Origin: Photobacterium kishitanii
GTDB lineage: Bacteria; Pseudomonadota; Gammaproteobacteria; Enterobacterales; Vibrionaceae
Length of the DNA stretch: 64,000 bases
Direction: 5' to 3'
Assembly (NCBI RefSeq): GCF_003026355.1
Contig: NZ_PYON01000004.1
Location: forward strand, 62,001-126,000
Below are positions 1-8,601 of the stretch, in pieces (the stretch's first letter is position 1; the number at the start of each line of letters is the position of its first letter). Under the pieces are notes generated by a model. That model made no database searches. It saw nothing but the letters and a program-made list of their open reading frames with translations, and had not been told where the DNA came from. The position numbers and the translations under genes were made by a program.

Positions 1-1291
1 CAAACCGCCAAAAAAAGTCAGGAGCTTGGAAATAGATATAAACTAAGACAAGTCCGTTTAATCCTGCTAGTAATAAGAAAAATTGTGGAATAGATAACTG
101 TAATAAAGATAAGCAAACTATTGCTGCAATGGCACTCATCACCATAAAGACCGCATTCCAAATATTATTGGCGGCTATAATTTGAGCGCGTTGATCTTCT
201 TTGGCGCGTTGCTGCATAAGGGTATATAGCGGCACAATGAAAATACCACCGGCCACACCAAGCAATAATAATGAAATAAAGACCGGCCATAATGACGGTT
301 GGGCAATGAATGTTATTATTGAGTTGCTGACGGGAATCACATCGGGTGTCATAACGTATAACCCCAAACCGAAAAAACTGATCCCAAAACAACCAATCGG
401 TACAATCCCTGGATCAACTCGGTGCTGTGATAGACGGTCACATAGCATTGATCCAATAGCAATGCCGATAGAGAACAAGGTTAATAAAAAAGAGACAGAT
501 GATGCTTGGCCGCCTAAATTGGTGCGCGCAAAATTTGGAAATTGGGTTAAGTAACAAGCGCCAAGGAACCAAAACCAACTAATACCAAGAATACATTGGA
601 AGATGATTTTATCTTGTTGAGCTATTTTCATGGTATGGCGTGTTTGCTGCCATGGACGCCAATGAAATTTAAGGTGCGGTTGGCTTGGTGGTGCCGCTGG
701 AATAGCTAGCGATGCGAGATAGCCTAAAATGGCAAAGATAATGACACTAATGGCGGCAATATAACGCCCATTGTCACTATTAGCGATCACGCCAGCGATA
801 ATTGTACCTAGCAAAATGGCAAGGAATGTGCCTGTTTCAACCAGTGCATTACCAGAGACTAATTCGCTTTTTTTAAGGTGTTGCGGTAATAAAGCATATT
901 TAGCAGGCCCAAAGAAAGCAGATTGAGTGCCCATTAGAAACAGTAAAAACAGTAATGATAAATAGCTTTGGTAAATAAAGGCGATGGCCGCACAAGACAT
1001 GATAATGACTTCTGCCAGCTTAACCATACGCATGATTTTAGCTTTATCATAAATATCAGCAAGAATACCGGCAGAGGCTGAAAATAAGAAAAACGGAAGG
1101 ATAAATAATCCTGCTGCTAAATTAATTAATAAATCGGCGTTAAGTGGAAGCGTATGTACTGAGGCATAAGCAATAAAAATAAGTAGAATATTCTTATAAA
1201 CATTATCGTTAAATGCCCCTAAGGCCTGTGTAAGAAAATAAGGTAAAAACCGACGTTTAGTTAACAGGCTTGATTGAGACTTAGGGGACAT
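1..1291 (-). CDS. LplT-type MFS transporter, N-terminal part (probably fused to acyltransferase/AMP-ligase domains)
   Basis: Major facilitator superfamily protein; 430 codons are present and the frame is still open at the window edge, so the gene is partial. The N-terminus reads ALGAFNDNVYKN, the FNDN motif of the lysophospholipid transporter LplT family, and about twelve hydrophobic segments follow. E. coli LplT is about 400 residues, so an open frame beyond that suggests the fused form (MFS + PlsC acyltransferase + acyl-ACP ligase) seen in many vibrios, which imports and re-acylates lysophospholipids at the inner membrane. The fusion is an inference because the C-terminal domains lie outside. 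It starts 18 bases after the upstream TetR gene on the same strand, so the two are probably co-transcribed. Confidence 0.8.
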   Translation of the reverse strand, partial: MSPKSQSSLLTKRRFLPYFLTQALGAFNDNVYKNILLIFIAYASVHTLPLNADLLINLAAGLFILPFFLFSASAGILADIYDKAKIMRMVKLAEVIIMSCAAIAFIYQSYLSLLFLLFLMGTQSAFFGPAKYALLPQHLKKSELVSGNALVETGTFLAILLGTIIAGVIANSDNGRYIAAISVIIFAILGYLASLAIPAAPPSQPHLKFHWRPWQQTRHTMKIAQQDKIIFQCILGISWFWFLGACYLTQFPNFARTNLGGQASSVSFLLTLFSIGIAIGSMLCDRLSQHRVDPGIVPIGCFGISFFGLGLYVMTPDVIPVSNSIITFIAQPSLWPVFISLLLLGVAGGIFIVPLYTLMQQRAKEDQRAQIIAANNIWNAVFMVMSAIAAIVCLSLLQLSIPQFFLLLAGLNGLVLVYIYFQAPDFFWRF

Positions 1292-1309
1292 TCTGTTGTT
1301 CTCGTTAAA

Positions 1310-1906
1310 TTACTTGTGCCATGAATTTAAGTAGGTATCTAATAAATTATTGATCAATGCTTTTCCGTCAACTGGAGCAGAGGTGAACAATTTATCATCC
1401 ACTGTTAGTAAGGTAATACCGTGTACACCAGCCCAAATAACGCGGCTTGCTTCAAGTACTTGCTCACCACTCATATCACTATTAATTTGACCAATTAATG
1501 CTTCTAGCATGCCTGTCATATTATCAATACGATCTGTTTGCCATTCAGGAAGATCTTCACCATTCATTGTATGTTGGAAAATTAACTGCCAACGGTAAGG
1601 ATGCGCTGTTGCAAAATCAAGATAGCAGAAAGCAAGATTACGCAATGCTTGTTGTGAGGACGTTGAATCACGGACACAAAGTTCAGCTTGTTGGAATAAT
1701 TCATCTAGTGTTTGAGCAACGGCATGAAGGAGTAATAGATTATAGTTACCGAACACATTAACTAAAGTACTTGGTACATAGCCAATCATCGCTGCGACTT
1801 TACGTAAGCTCAGTTCATGATGTGGGTGCTCATCGAGAAAGTTTTTCACTTGCTCAAGAGTCATATTTACCAATTCTTCGCGGGTGTGGTCATTTCTTCT
1901 TGCCAT
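1310..1906 (-). CDS. TetR/AcrR-family transcriptional regulator
   Basis: 198-residue one-component repressor. An N-terminal helix-turn-helix lies at about residues 10-55 (LSLRKVAAMIGYVPSTLVNVFGNYNLLL, split here only by description), typical of TetR proteins, followed by an all-helical ligand-binding domain with a TetR_C-type pattern (aromatic-rich HPYRWQLIFQH near residue 103). It is the first gene of a short operon with the LplT-type transporter and probably senses a lipid or amphipathic compound and controls that operon. The ligand cannot be read from the sequence. The start ATG (MARRNDHTRE) has only a weak AAGAG-like ribosome binding site. Confidence 0.85.
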   Translation of the reverse strand: MARRNDHTREELVNMTLEQVKNFLDEHPHHELSLRKVAAMIGYVPSTLVNVFGNYNLLLLHAVAQTLDELFQQAELCVRDSTSSQQALRNLAFCYLDFATAHPYRWQLIFQHTMNGEDLPEWQTDRIDNMTGMLEALIGQINSDMSGEQVLEASRVIWAGVHGITLLTVDDKLFTSAPVDGKALINNLLDTYLNSWHK

Positions 1907-2049
1907 GGAGTTATACTCTTTAAATATGTTTGCAATTGTCGTAATTAGCCTAGCTGTAGGCCGCTTTTTTAATTATTTTAATAATTCTCATCCATGAGGC
2001 ATTATGCGTAACATAAATCAGACATAATACGAATCCATAAATTGATATG

Positions 2050-2454
2050 TTAAGCGTTTCGTTTCTTGGTATTTTCTAATGATACTTGATCATTTAGCGT
2101 CCAAAAATCAATAAGAATACCGATGAGGAAGAAACCACACGTACATAAGTAAAGGATACCGGTGAGCCATTTCCCCATATACATGCGGTGAACACCAAAT
2201 ATTCCAAGGAAAGTCAGTAATAGCCATGCAATGTTGTAATCGATTTCACCGCTAGCGAAACGTAAATCAGATTCACGGTTCATTGATGGGATTAAAAATA
2301 AATCGATTAACCAGCCGATGCCGAGTAAACCTAACGTTAAAAACCAGATTGTGCCTGTGACAGGTTTACCATAATAAAAACGGTGAGCACCGGTAAAACC
2401 AAAAATCCACAATAGATAACCCACAAATTTACTATGTGTATTGTTCTCTTGCAT
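2050..2454 (-). CDS. TM2 domain-containing membrane protein
   Basis: 134-residue inner-membrane protein with two copies of the TM2 module: residues ~8-60 (GYLLWIFGFTGAHRFYYGK) and ~75-125 (LLTFLGIFGVHRMYMGKW), each with the G-x-HRFY/HRMY and DLFLIP/DFWTL features of the family. Function of TM2 proteins in bacteria is not established. I chose the ATG giving MQENNTHSK because GGAG lies six bases upstream of it; an in-frame ATG four codons earlier overlaps that ribosome binding site and has none of its own. Monocistronic by spacing. Confidence 0.8.
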   Translation of the reverse strand: MQENNTHSKFVGYLLWIFGFTGAHRFYYGKPVTGTIWFLTLGLLGIGWLIDLFLIPSMNRESDLRFASGEIDYNIAWLLLTFLGIFGVHRMYMGKWLTGILYLCTCGFFLIGILIDFWTLNDQVSLENTKKRNA

Positions 2455-2861
2455 AGATATCTCCATTGAGAAATATGATAATAATCAAGGAAAGTCCCGT
2501 CTTTGAGCCGGTATTGTTCACTTTCGTTGATGACATAAAAAACAGTATATAATAATAAACGTTTACTGCGGATAATATATGGAATGATCTGATAATTTTC
2601 ACCTTTTAGGTTGTATTAGTTCAATTTATTACACATAAGCATGCATATTAAAGCTATTTATGTTTAATTATATAGAGAATCACAATTGTTAATGTCTATA
2701 TTGTTAGTGTTAGATGTATGATTATTAGGCTTTTAATTTGTTATATTAGATAATTACAACAATGTTAAACGTTAGTAACAATTTTGATGGGTGATTAAAT
2801 TGACATTCTGTAGCGAATAGCTACGATGCTTAGAGTTAATGACAAAGGTATATCTATTATC
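2455..2861. other. Intergenic region between divergent genes, no gene seen
   Basis: About 400 AT-rich bases between the TM2 gene and the Tim44-like gene, which diverge. It must hold both promoters. I found no convincing operator, RNA gene or small coding frame with a ribosome binding site. Confidence 0.5.
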
Positions 2862-3743
2862 ATGAAACGCTTTTTTACCGTATTTGCTCTTATTGTGGCG
2901 GTGTCGTTTACAGCACCACATGCAGAAGCAAAAAAATTCGGTGGTGGTAAGTCGTTTGGTAAAAGCTTTAAAACCGCTCCGGTTCGTAAGCAGCAACCAC
3001 AACAGACTGATACTATCCGTAAACAAAATCCTACCGCAGCGTCATCAGCGAAAAAAGGCCTAATGGGTGGTTTGTTAGGTGGTCTTCTTGCTGGTGGTCT
3101 GTTAGCTGCTTTCTTTGGTGGTGCATTTGATGGTATCCAATTTATGGATATTCTTATCATCGGTATCATTGCCTTTGTATTGTTTAAGCTATTTAAAGCA
3201 ATGCGTGCTAATAAAGGTACTCCTATGGGGCACCGTGAGTCTTATGCGGGCAATTCCCCTCGTCAGTCTCAGCAACAACAACAGCAACAACAGCAACAAC
3301 AGTTTCGTCAAGGAGCAGCACAACAGCAGCAATCGTCTGGTTATGAATCAACAGACAGTGATGTGCCGTTTAACCTGCCGCCAAACTTTAATATGAATGC
3401 ATTTTTAAATGGTTCTCGTGATCATTACCGTGTTATTCAAGGCGCTTGGAATCATAACGAATTGGAAAAAATTCGTGAGTATGTGTCTCCAGCGTTGATG
3501 GCTGATTTAACTGCTGAGCGTGCAAAACTGACAGGTGAACAGCATACTGAAGTAATGTATGTTGATGCTGAGCTAGTACGTGCAGATTATGACGCTAATA
3601 TGGCGCAACTAAGCATTAAGTTTAGTGGCCGTTATAAAGACAGTGCTGAAGGTGTGGAAGAAGACATTAATGATGTATGGCATTTAGAGCGTGATTTACG
3701 TAAACCTAATGCACCATGGTTAATTGTTGGTATTCAAGCATAA
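2862..3743 (+). CDS. Tim44-like domain protein with signal peptide and polyglutamine tract
   Basis: 293 residues. N-terminal signal peptide (MKRFFTVFALIVAVSFTAPHAEA), then an AKKFGGGKSFGKS motif typical of the bacterial Tim44-like family (COG4395), a glycine-rich hydrophobic segment (LMGGLLGGLLAGGLL) and a second membrane segment (ILIIGIIAFVLF), a low-complexity glutamine linker, and a C-terminal Tim44-like domain (from about residue 165). The mitochondrial homologue anchors the import motor; the bacterial role is unknown. I chose the ATG that gives the signal peptide; an upstream in-frame ATG at 2826 would add 12 residues before it. A terminator follows the stop. Confidence 0.82.
   Translation: MKRFFTVFALIVAVSFTAPHAEAKKFGGGKSFGKSFKTAPVRKQQPQQTDTIRKQNPTAASSAKKGLMGGLLGGLLAGGLLAAFFGGAFDGIQFMDILIIGIIAFVLFKLFKAMRANKGTPMGHRESYAGNSPRQSQQQQQQQQQQQFRQGAAQQQQSSGYESTDSDVPFNLPPNFNMNAFLNGSRDHYRVIQGAWNHNELEKIREYVSPALMADLTAERAKLTGEQHTEVMYVDAELVRADYDANMAQLSIKFSGRYKDSAEGVEEDINDVWHLERDLRKPNAPWLIVGIQA
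3270..3302 (+). repeat. CAA/CAG glutamine-codon tract
   Basis: Eleven consecutive CAA/CAG codons inside the Tim44-like gene, followed 21 bases later by another four. The mixture of CAA and CAG forms an imperfect trinucleotide repeat that can change length by slippage while keeping frame. It sits in the linker between the membrane segments and the Tim44 domain. Confidence 0.85.
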
Positions 3744-3761
3744 TCGCGATAAATCGCAGTC

Positions 3762-3823
3762 AAAAAAGCCGCTAATAGCAAAAGATTTCATATTATGTGA
3801 ACTCTTTTCTAAGCGGCTTTTTT
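3762..3823. terminator. Rho-independent terminator after Tim44-like gene
   Basis: AAAAAAGCCGCT pairs with AGCGGCTTTTTT across a ~37-base loop that can itself pair partly. The A-rich left arm and T-rich right arm allow function on both strands. Confidence 0.65.
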
Positions 3824-4025
3824 ATATCTCTCAATAGCTTGGGTTGTTTTTTATACAGTTTTGAAACTGAATGACTGATAGATGTTCAAATTTTTGACAC
3901 AGATCTCACCCTGATAGAGAAAGATCTTCAGATATTGATCTCTGCACCTAGTTTTCTTACCAACAAACGCTAATATTAAGAATAGATTATTTATCCCGCT
4001 GGGATTTTCCATGAAAGAGGTGACT

Positions 4026-4271
4026 ATGCTGTACACTCCCGATATCGTTGATGAAATGAATCTACTGGTAAAATTCCCTATGCATAGCAATATGGAAGGC
4101 ATTAAGGTTCATAGCGATGCAAGTCCTGCTGTTATCTCTGCAGCGCAACGTTTGTATGCGAAAGGATTAGTGACTGAAGAGGATGGAGGATACTTGACAT
4201 ATTCTGGCCATCAAGTTGTAGAAAATGCTAAAAGTGCATTACGTATCCTTACTGGCGCAGTTAAAGAATAG
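4026..4271 (+). CDS. TIGR02647-family small protein
   Basis: 81-residue cytoplasmic protein that matches in pattern the TIGR02647 family of small conserved gammaproteobacterial proteins (MLYTPDIVDEMNLLVKF..., a central AAQRLYAKGLVTEEDGGYLT helix-turn region, C-terminal ALRILTG). The central part reads like a small winged-helix fold (helix, helix, Y-L-T strand), but no function is known. I chose the ATG at this position because AGAGG lies five bases upstream; an upstream ATG five codons earlier lies before that site. It stands alone, between the terminator of the Tim44-like gene and a convergent cysteine-cluster gene. Confidence 0.72.
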   Translation: MLYTPDIVDEMNLLVKFPMHSNMEGIKVHSDASPAVISAAQRLYAKGLVTEEDGGYLTYSGHQVVENAKSALRILTGAVKE

Positions 4272-4304
4272 TTCTATTCTCCAGTAAACGAACGGCAATA
4301 ACGG

Positions 4305-4553
4305 TTATGTTATTTGCTCAAGTTCGGTAATAATTGTTAAGGCTTGCTCATTGGTATTACCACAAATATCAGAGCAAGCTTTAAAATTGTGGCATACAGC
4401 AGGGCGCTCTGGCTTACCAAATAATTGGCAGAGATTGTTTTCATTTAGTTGAATACAACGAACACCTGCAGGCTTACCGTTAACCATTCCTGGAATGGAT
4501 GATGATATACTTGGGGCAATACAACATGCTCCACAACCTAAACGACATTCCAT
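4305..4553 (-). CDS. YkgJ-family cysteine cluster protein
   Basis: 82-residue protein of the YkgJ/UPF0153 type. The N-terminus MECRLGCGACCIAP carries the Cys-x3-Cys-x2-Cys-Cys start of the cluster, and further cysteines lie in VRCIQLNENNLCQLFG, AVCHNF and ACSDICG; the family is predicted to bind zinc or iron. I chose the internal ATG because the family begins at the first cysteine cluster and a GAAGAG purine run precedes it; the longer frame adds 22 basic residues without family character. It diverges from the YcgN-type gene, a second cysteine-cluster protein. Confidence 0.75.
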   Translation of the reverse strand: MECRLGCGACCIAPSISSSIPGMVNGKPAGVRCIQLNENNLCQLFGKPERPAVCHNFKACSDICGNTNEQALTIITELEQIT

Positions 4554-4846
4554 CACTCTTCTCTCTTTCTGCTTTGTAAATCGGTTGCGCAAATTACCAT
4601 TGTTAATCCTAAAAGCCAAATTTAGTTATCGACTTTATTTGTCGTGATCATTTACAGATCGGCTCTTTATTTCTACGCTAAATGATAATGGCTATTATTT
4701 CTGTCGATATTAACGATTAATAGGTATTTTTAATTTGCAGTTTACCGTATTGATCGCTATAAAAACCGCCTGCTTTATTTTTTGATAAGCTCATTCATTA
4801 TTGTGGCGTATTGAGCGACACAAATAACAATACTGGTGTAAGTATC

Positions 4847-5290
4847 ATGACCCATTTTTGGCAACAGAAAGACTTAACGACAATGACAGATCAAGAGTGG
4901 GAATCACTTTGTGATGGCTGTGGAAAATGTTGTCTACATAAGTTAATTGATGATGATACTGACGATATCTATTACACCAATGTCGCTTGTAGCTTACTCG
5001 ATAACCAAACATGTTCATGTAAAGATTATCCTAATCGATTTGAGTCTGGTGAAGAGTGTCTTAAGCTGACTCGTGAGCGAATTGAAGAGTTTGCATGGTT
5101 ACCTGAAACATGTGCTTACCGTTTACTTGCGGAAGGTAAACCGTTACCTGAGTGGCATCCTTTGCTCACCGGCTCTAAAGAGGCTATGCACAAAGCGGAT
5201 GAATCAGTACGTAATAAGATTGTGTATGAAATCGATGTGATTGATTGGGAAGATCATATTTTAAATCATCCTAATCGTATCAGTGAATAA
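4847..5290 (+). CDS. ycgN: YcgN-family (UPF0260) cysteine cluster protein
   Basis: 147 residues. [32 protein letters not shown] matches the start of E. coli YcgN, with the cysteine cluster CDGCGKCC at about residue 24 and further cysteines ([30 protein letters not shown]). YcgN-type proteins are conserved in gammaproteobacteria, probably bind metal, and have no proven function. A TTG start 36 bases upstream is possible, but the ATG matches the family length (about 150). A strong terminator follows directly. Confidence 0.82.
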   Translation: MTHFWQQKDLTTMTDQEWESLCDGCGKCCLHKLIDDDTDDIYYTNVACSLLDNQTCSCKDYPNRFESGEECLKLTRERIEEFAWLPETCAYRLLAEGKPLPEWHPLLTGSKEAMHKADESVRNKIVYEIDVIDWEDHILNHPNRISE

Positions 5291-5321
5291 TAACGATTAA
5301 CTTGTGGTCGTTGAATAAATA

Positions 5322-5354
5322 GCGCCTCCGTTACGAAACGGAGGCGCTTTTTTT
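5322..5354 (+). terminator. Strong Rho-independent terminator after ycgN
   Basis: GCGCCTCCGTT pairs with AACGGAGGCGC across a 4-base loop (ACGA region), followed by seven T. It sits 31 bases after the ycgN stop and may also stop cpdP transcripts from the other side, though the run of T is poorer in that direction. Confidence 0.85.
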
Positions 5355-5369
5355 ATAACCAGTAACACG

Positions 5370-6353
5370 TTATAAGATAAAACGTTCACCCTGAACCGGG
5401 AAATGGAATGTCACCCCAAAGGTATTTCCTGCATTAAGTTGCTGCTTAATAATCGATTGTGGATCGATATTTTTAAGTAAGCTGTATTTTATATGGGTGA
5501 TAACAATAGGTAGTCCAGTTAAACTTCCCTTACCGCCAGCTTTATATTCAAGTACAGCTAATTCCTCTAATAATAATTTAGGCGTTAAATGGCCATATAA
5601 TGAGCGTTCAGGCACTTTATTGGTGAAGGACGTTTCAATCATGATCCCTTTTAATTGTTTGTTTTTAATATAAGGTGCCAATGTCGACCATAAACTATTT
5701 AGATGATCGCTTTGCTCAACGCTGTCAGCACCAGTATCACCAAGATAGACCATCACTTGTTTATGATTATTCTTAATAAGAAATGCCGAGGATTCAATAC
5801 CAGCATGGCTTAATGGTAGTGCTTTAGCGTGTAAATAAGTGTCTTTAATTGGCAGCCACTTTTGAGCCGATAAATCACGATATTGGTATTTACCTAATTG
5901 ATAACCTTGGCCACGGTTACCAAAGTTAGGCCAAGCTTGCCAATTAAAATAAGTCTCGGTAATGGTTCCATTGACTGACGGTAAACCATAGATATATTTA
6001 CGGCTATCATCCGGTGAGGTAATGATCATTCCAGCGAGATGATCTAGGTGTGCGTGACTGATTAAATAACCTTTAATTTTCTCACGTAGCACATAACCAA
6101 CTTTAGTATAAGGCGAGTCTTTGGGGAGTTTAATGTCTTTAAAAGCTTGCTTTTCATCGGCCACAATAAGGCCATTAACCACGGTTCCTGCATCAAGGGT
6201 GACATAATTAGTGTCATGAGTGTCTTTGATAAGAAATGCGGTTAAATTACCATCCTGAATGCCTCCCTTACTGCCTAAAGTGATAACATCAAATCCAGCC
6301 TGCGCATAAGCTGAAAAAGAGCATAGTAAGACTAAAAGACTTTTTTTGAACAT
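5370..6353 (-). CDS. cpdP: Periplasmic 3',5'-cyclic-nucleotide phosphodiesterase (class II)
   Basis: 327 residues. Signal peptide MFKKSLLVLLCSFSAYAQA, then a metallo-beta-lactamase fold of the class II cyclic nucleotide phosphodiesterases: LGSKGGIQDGNLTAFLI, the metal-binding signature SHAHLDHLAGM, LSHAGIESSAF, and YLGDTGADSVE. The best-known member is CpdP of Aliivibrio fischeri, which degrades extracellular cAMP in the periplasm, allowing growth on it. I chose the ATG that begins the signal peptide; the frame is open for 43 codons upstream without family character. It lies about 200 bases downstream of the metallopeptidase gene on the same strand. Confidence 0.88.
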   Translation of the reverse strand: MFKKSLLVLLCSFSAYAQAGFDVITLGSKGGIQDGNLTAFLIKDTHDTNYVTLDAGTVVNGLIVADEKQAFKDIKLPKDSPYTKVGYVLREKIKGYLISHAHLDHLAGMIITSPDDSRKYIYGLPSVNGTITETYFNWQAWPNFGNRGQGYQLGKYQYRDLSAQKWLPIKDTYLHAKALPLSHAGIESSAFLIKNNHKQVMVYLGDTGADSVEQSDHLNSLWSTLAPYIKNKQLKGIMIETSFTNKVPERSLYGHLTPKLLLEELAVLEYKAGGKGSLTGLPIVITHIKYSLLKNIDPQSIIKQQLNAGNTFGVTFHFPVQGERFIL

Positions 6354-6556
6354 TCTATTTTCCCTATAGAAATAACAGCAACAGTGTTCATATTTGATTG
6401 TTTTGCTGAATAATACGACGTTATAACGGATTGTTGCGCTAGAGAATACGTATAATTGTAAAAAAATGTTATTTGTGGGCAATCGGAATAAAAACGGACC
6501 TTATAGCTATATATGATCCGATATTATTCTATTTCTAGGGAGGCTATTCGTCTTGA

Positions 6557-7423
6557 TTATGGACGAGTAAATGTATCGCAGACACTAGGGTTACCTGTTT
6601 TAAATCCTTTTTGAAACCATGCGATACGCTGCTGTGAACTACCATGAGTAAACGCATCCGGTTGGACTGCTTTACCTGCGAGTTTTTGCAACCTGTCATC
6701 ACCGACAGCACTGGCGGCATTAATTCCTTCTTCAATATCGCCAGCCTCAAGCATGCCTTGCTGATTCACATAATAGCCCCATACGCCGGCGTAACAGTCA
6801 GCTTGAAGTTCCAAGTTTACACTGAGTTTATTGGCGGTGATCTCATCGCTACGCTGTTGTAGTTGATGAACTTTATCACTGGTTCCAAGTAGTTTTTGAA
6901 CATGGTGGCCAACTTCATGGGCAATGACATATGCAAATGCAAAATCACCCGATGCGCCTAATTTGTTTAGTTCGTTAATAAAGCCCAGATCAAGATAGAT
7001 TTTTTGATCTGCGGGGCAATAAAAAGGTCCCGACTGAGCTGATCCTGTGCCACAACCGGTGCGAGTAATATCGTTATATAATACTAATGTTGGCGGTTGG
7101 TATTTTCCCGCTAGTTGTTTATCCCATACACTTTCTGTTGAGCCAAGAATAGCGGCTACAAATTGTTTATTCTCATCATTGAGTTGTAATGGCGCTTTTG
7201 TGGGGGTGTGTGATTGCTGGATTCCGAGTGAGGTGCCGCCGCCAGTAAAATATTGGTAGGCAAAGAATAATCCACCAACCACTAAGATAATTCGACCTAT
7301 TTTACTGCGCATCAGTAATGGAACTAAGCGTAATAATCCTGCAATGGGGGGTCCTGCTTGAGTCGGGCTATCGCCGCGTCGATCTTCAATATTTGAGCTT
7401 TGGCGAGAGTTCTTCCAACGCAT
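6557..7423 (-). CDS. ypfJ: Neutral zinc metallopeptidase, YpfJ family
   Basis: 288-residue membrane-anchored putative protease. MRWKNSRQSSNIEDRRG matches the start of E. coli YpfJ; one transmembrane segment (IGRIILVVGGLFFAYQYF) lies near residue 45 and the zinc motif HEVGHH (in AYVIAHEVGHHVQKLLG) near residue 170. A downstream ELQADCYAGVWG supplies the likely third metal ligand region. Substrates are unknown. The ATG with AAGGA six bases upstream was chosen; a TTG two codons earlier is the only alternative close by. Confidence 0.85.
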   Translation of the reverse strand: MRWKNSRQSSNIEDRRGDSPTQAGPPIAGLLRLVPLLMRSKIGRIILVVGGLFFAYQYFTGGGTSLGIQQSHTPTKAPLQLNDENKQFVAAILGSTESVWDKQLAGKYQPPTLVLYNDITRTGCGTGSAQSGPFYCPADQKIYLDLGFINELNKLGASGDFAFAYVIAHEVGHHVQKLLGTSDKVHQLQQRSDEITANKLSVNLELQADCYAGVWGYYVNQQGMLEAGDIEEGINAASAVGDDRLQKLAGKAVQPDAFTHGSSQQRIAWFQKGFKTGNPSVCDTFTRP

Positions 7424-7578
7424 TATCAATCCTTCATTATTGGTAGCCGATGATTCAATAATGGCTCAAAATTTGGGACGCGTGGGATCTTTTTCTTCAA
7501 CGAGGAGTATTGGAGTGTGCGGTTGTGATAAATTTATCTCCCCTCGTACTATAACCAGTAAAGGGGAGGGAAGAGATA

Positions 7579-8523
7579 TTACAATTGTTGTTGGGCTTGT
7601 TCTAAGCGCTCAATAATAGGTGCGGCTTTATTGAGACAGCGAATATCAGTAAAGAGCATTTTAGCCTGTGGGTACTGATGACGCAGGTAAGCAAACCATT
7701 GTTTAACCCGATTAGGATAATATAAGCCTTTATCACCTTTAATTTCGAATTGAGAATAGGTAAGTAGCAGTGCTAATACTTGCTCCCAAGTCATTGGATC
7801 TTGGTTATGTTTTACTACATTACCTAAGTTGGGTAAGTTCAATGCGCCACGACAAACCATTAACGCATCAGTATTCGTTGCTGCTAAGCAGGCTTGGCCA
7901 TCAGCATGGTTCCAAACCTCACCATTGGCAATAATTGGCAATTTAACATGCTGGCGAAGCTGGCGAATGTAATCCCATTTTATGGTCTCGGCTTTATAGC
8001 CATCATCTTTAGTCCGCGCATGGATCACCATTTCGTCAGCACCCGCTTGAGCAATGGCATCTGCAATTTCAAAACACTGTTGTGGGTCATCCCAGCCTAA
8101 GCGTACTTTTGCCGTTACAGGTTTAGTCGGATTGACAGCTTCCCGTGTTGCTTTAACAATTTGATAGATTAATTTAGGCTCTTTGAGCAATACCGCGCCA
8201 CCGCGACTTTTATTAACTGCTTTGGCTGGACAACCAAAGTTAATATCGATGCCTGCTGAACCAAGATTACAAGCACGATGGGCATTTTCAGCCATCCATT
8301 GTGGATATTGACCTAGCAATTGCACACGAACGGGGGTACCTGAGCGTGTTTTACCGCCTTGGTGCAATTCAGGACATAAACGATAGAAAACACTATTAGG
8401 TAATAGGCTATCAATGATACGTACAAATTCAGTGACACAAAGATCATAGTCATTAATTTCGGTTAGCATCTCGCGCATTAGGTGATCTAATACGCCTTCC
8501 ATCGGGCCTAAAATAACTCGCAT
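7579..8523 (-). CDS. dusC: tRNA-dihydrouridine(16) synthase DusC
   Basis: 314 residues. Flavin-dependent reductase that makes dihydrouridine at tRNA position 16. MRVILGPMEGVLDHLMREMLTEINDYDLCVTEFVRI is close to E. coli DusC; the TIM barrel carries the Dus signature INFGCPAKAVNKSRGGAVLL with the catalytic cysteine, TAKVRLGWDD, and IIANGEVW near the FMN phosphate site. The C-terminal helical tRNA-binding domain (KQWFAYLRHQYPQAKMLF) is complete. It follows the YraR-like gene by 78 bases on the same strand. Confidence 0.92.
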   Translation of the reverse strand: MRVILGPMEGVLDHLMREMLTEINDYDLCVTEFVRIIDSLLPNSVFYRLCPELHQGGKTRSGTPVRVQLLGQYPQWMAENAHRACNLGSAGIDINFGCPAKAVNKSRGGAVLLKEPKLIYQIVKATREAVNPTKPVTAKVRLGWDDPQQCFEIADAIAQAGADEMVIHARTKDDGYKAETIKWDYIRQLRQHVKLPIIANGEVWNHADGQACLAATNTDALMVCRGALNLPNLGNVVKHNQDPMTWEQVLALLLTYSQFEIKGDKGLYYPNRVKQWFAYLRHQYPQAKMLFTDIRCLNKAAPIIERLEQAQQQL

Positions 8524-8601
8524 AGGGGTGGTTGCTCTACTCAGTAAATACGCTAAGGGGCAAGAGTCTAGTGCGAGTTGGCTAGTTTGTCATCTTTGTT
8601 T

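Noticed and set aside
2641-2860. Small RNA or attachment site in the AT-rich region before the Tim44-like gene
   Set aside because: No stable hairpin with a T run, no direct repeats and no promoter pair could be supported.
3115-3396. Second protein in the polyglutamine region of the Tim44-like gene
   Set aside because: Shifted reading of the CAA/CAG tract gives poly-Asn/Ser low-complexity sequence, a shadow of the real gene.
7539-7568. Terminator after dusC from the CCCCT/AGGGG repeat
   Set aside because: The stem is short, the loop is long and no T run follows on the minus strand.
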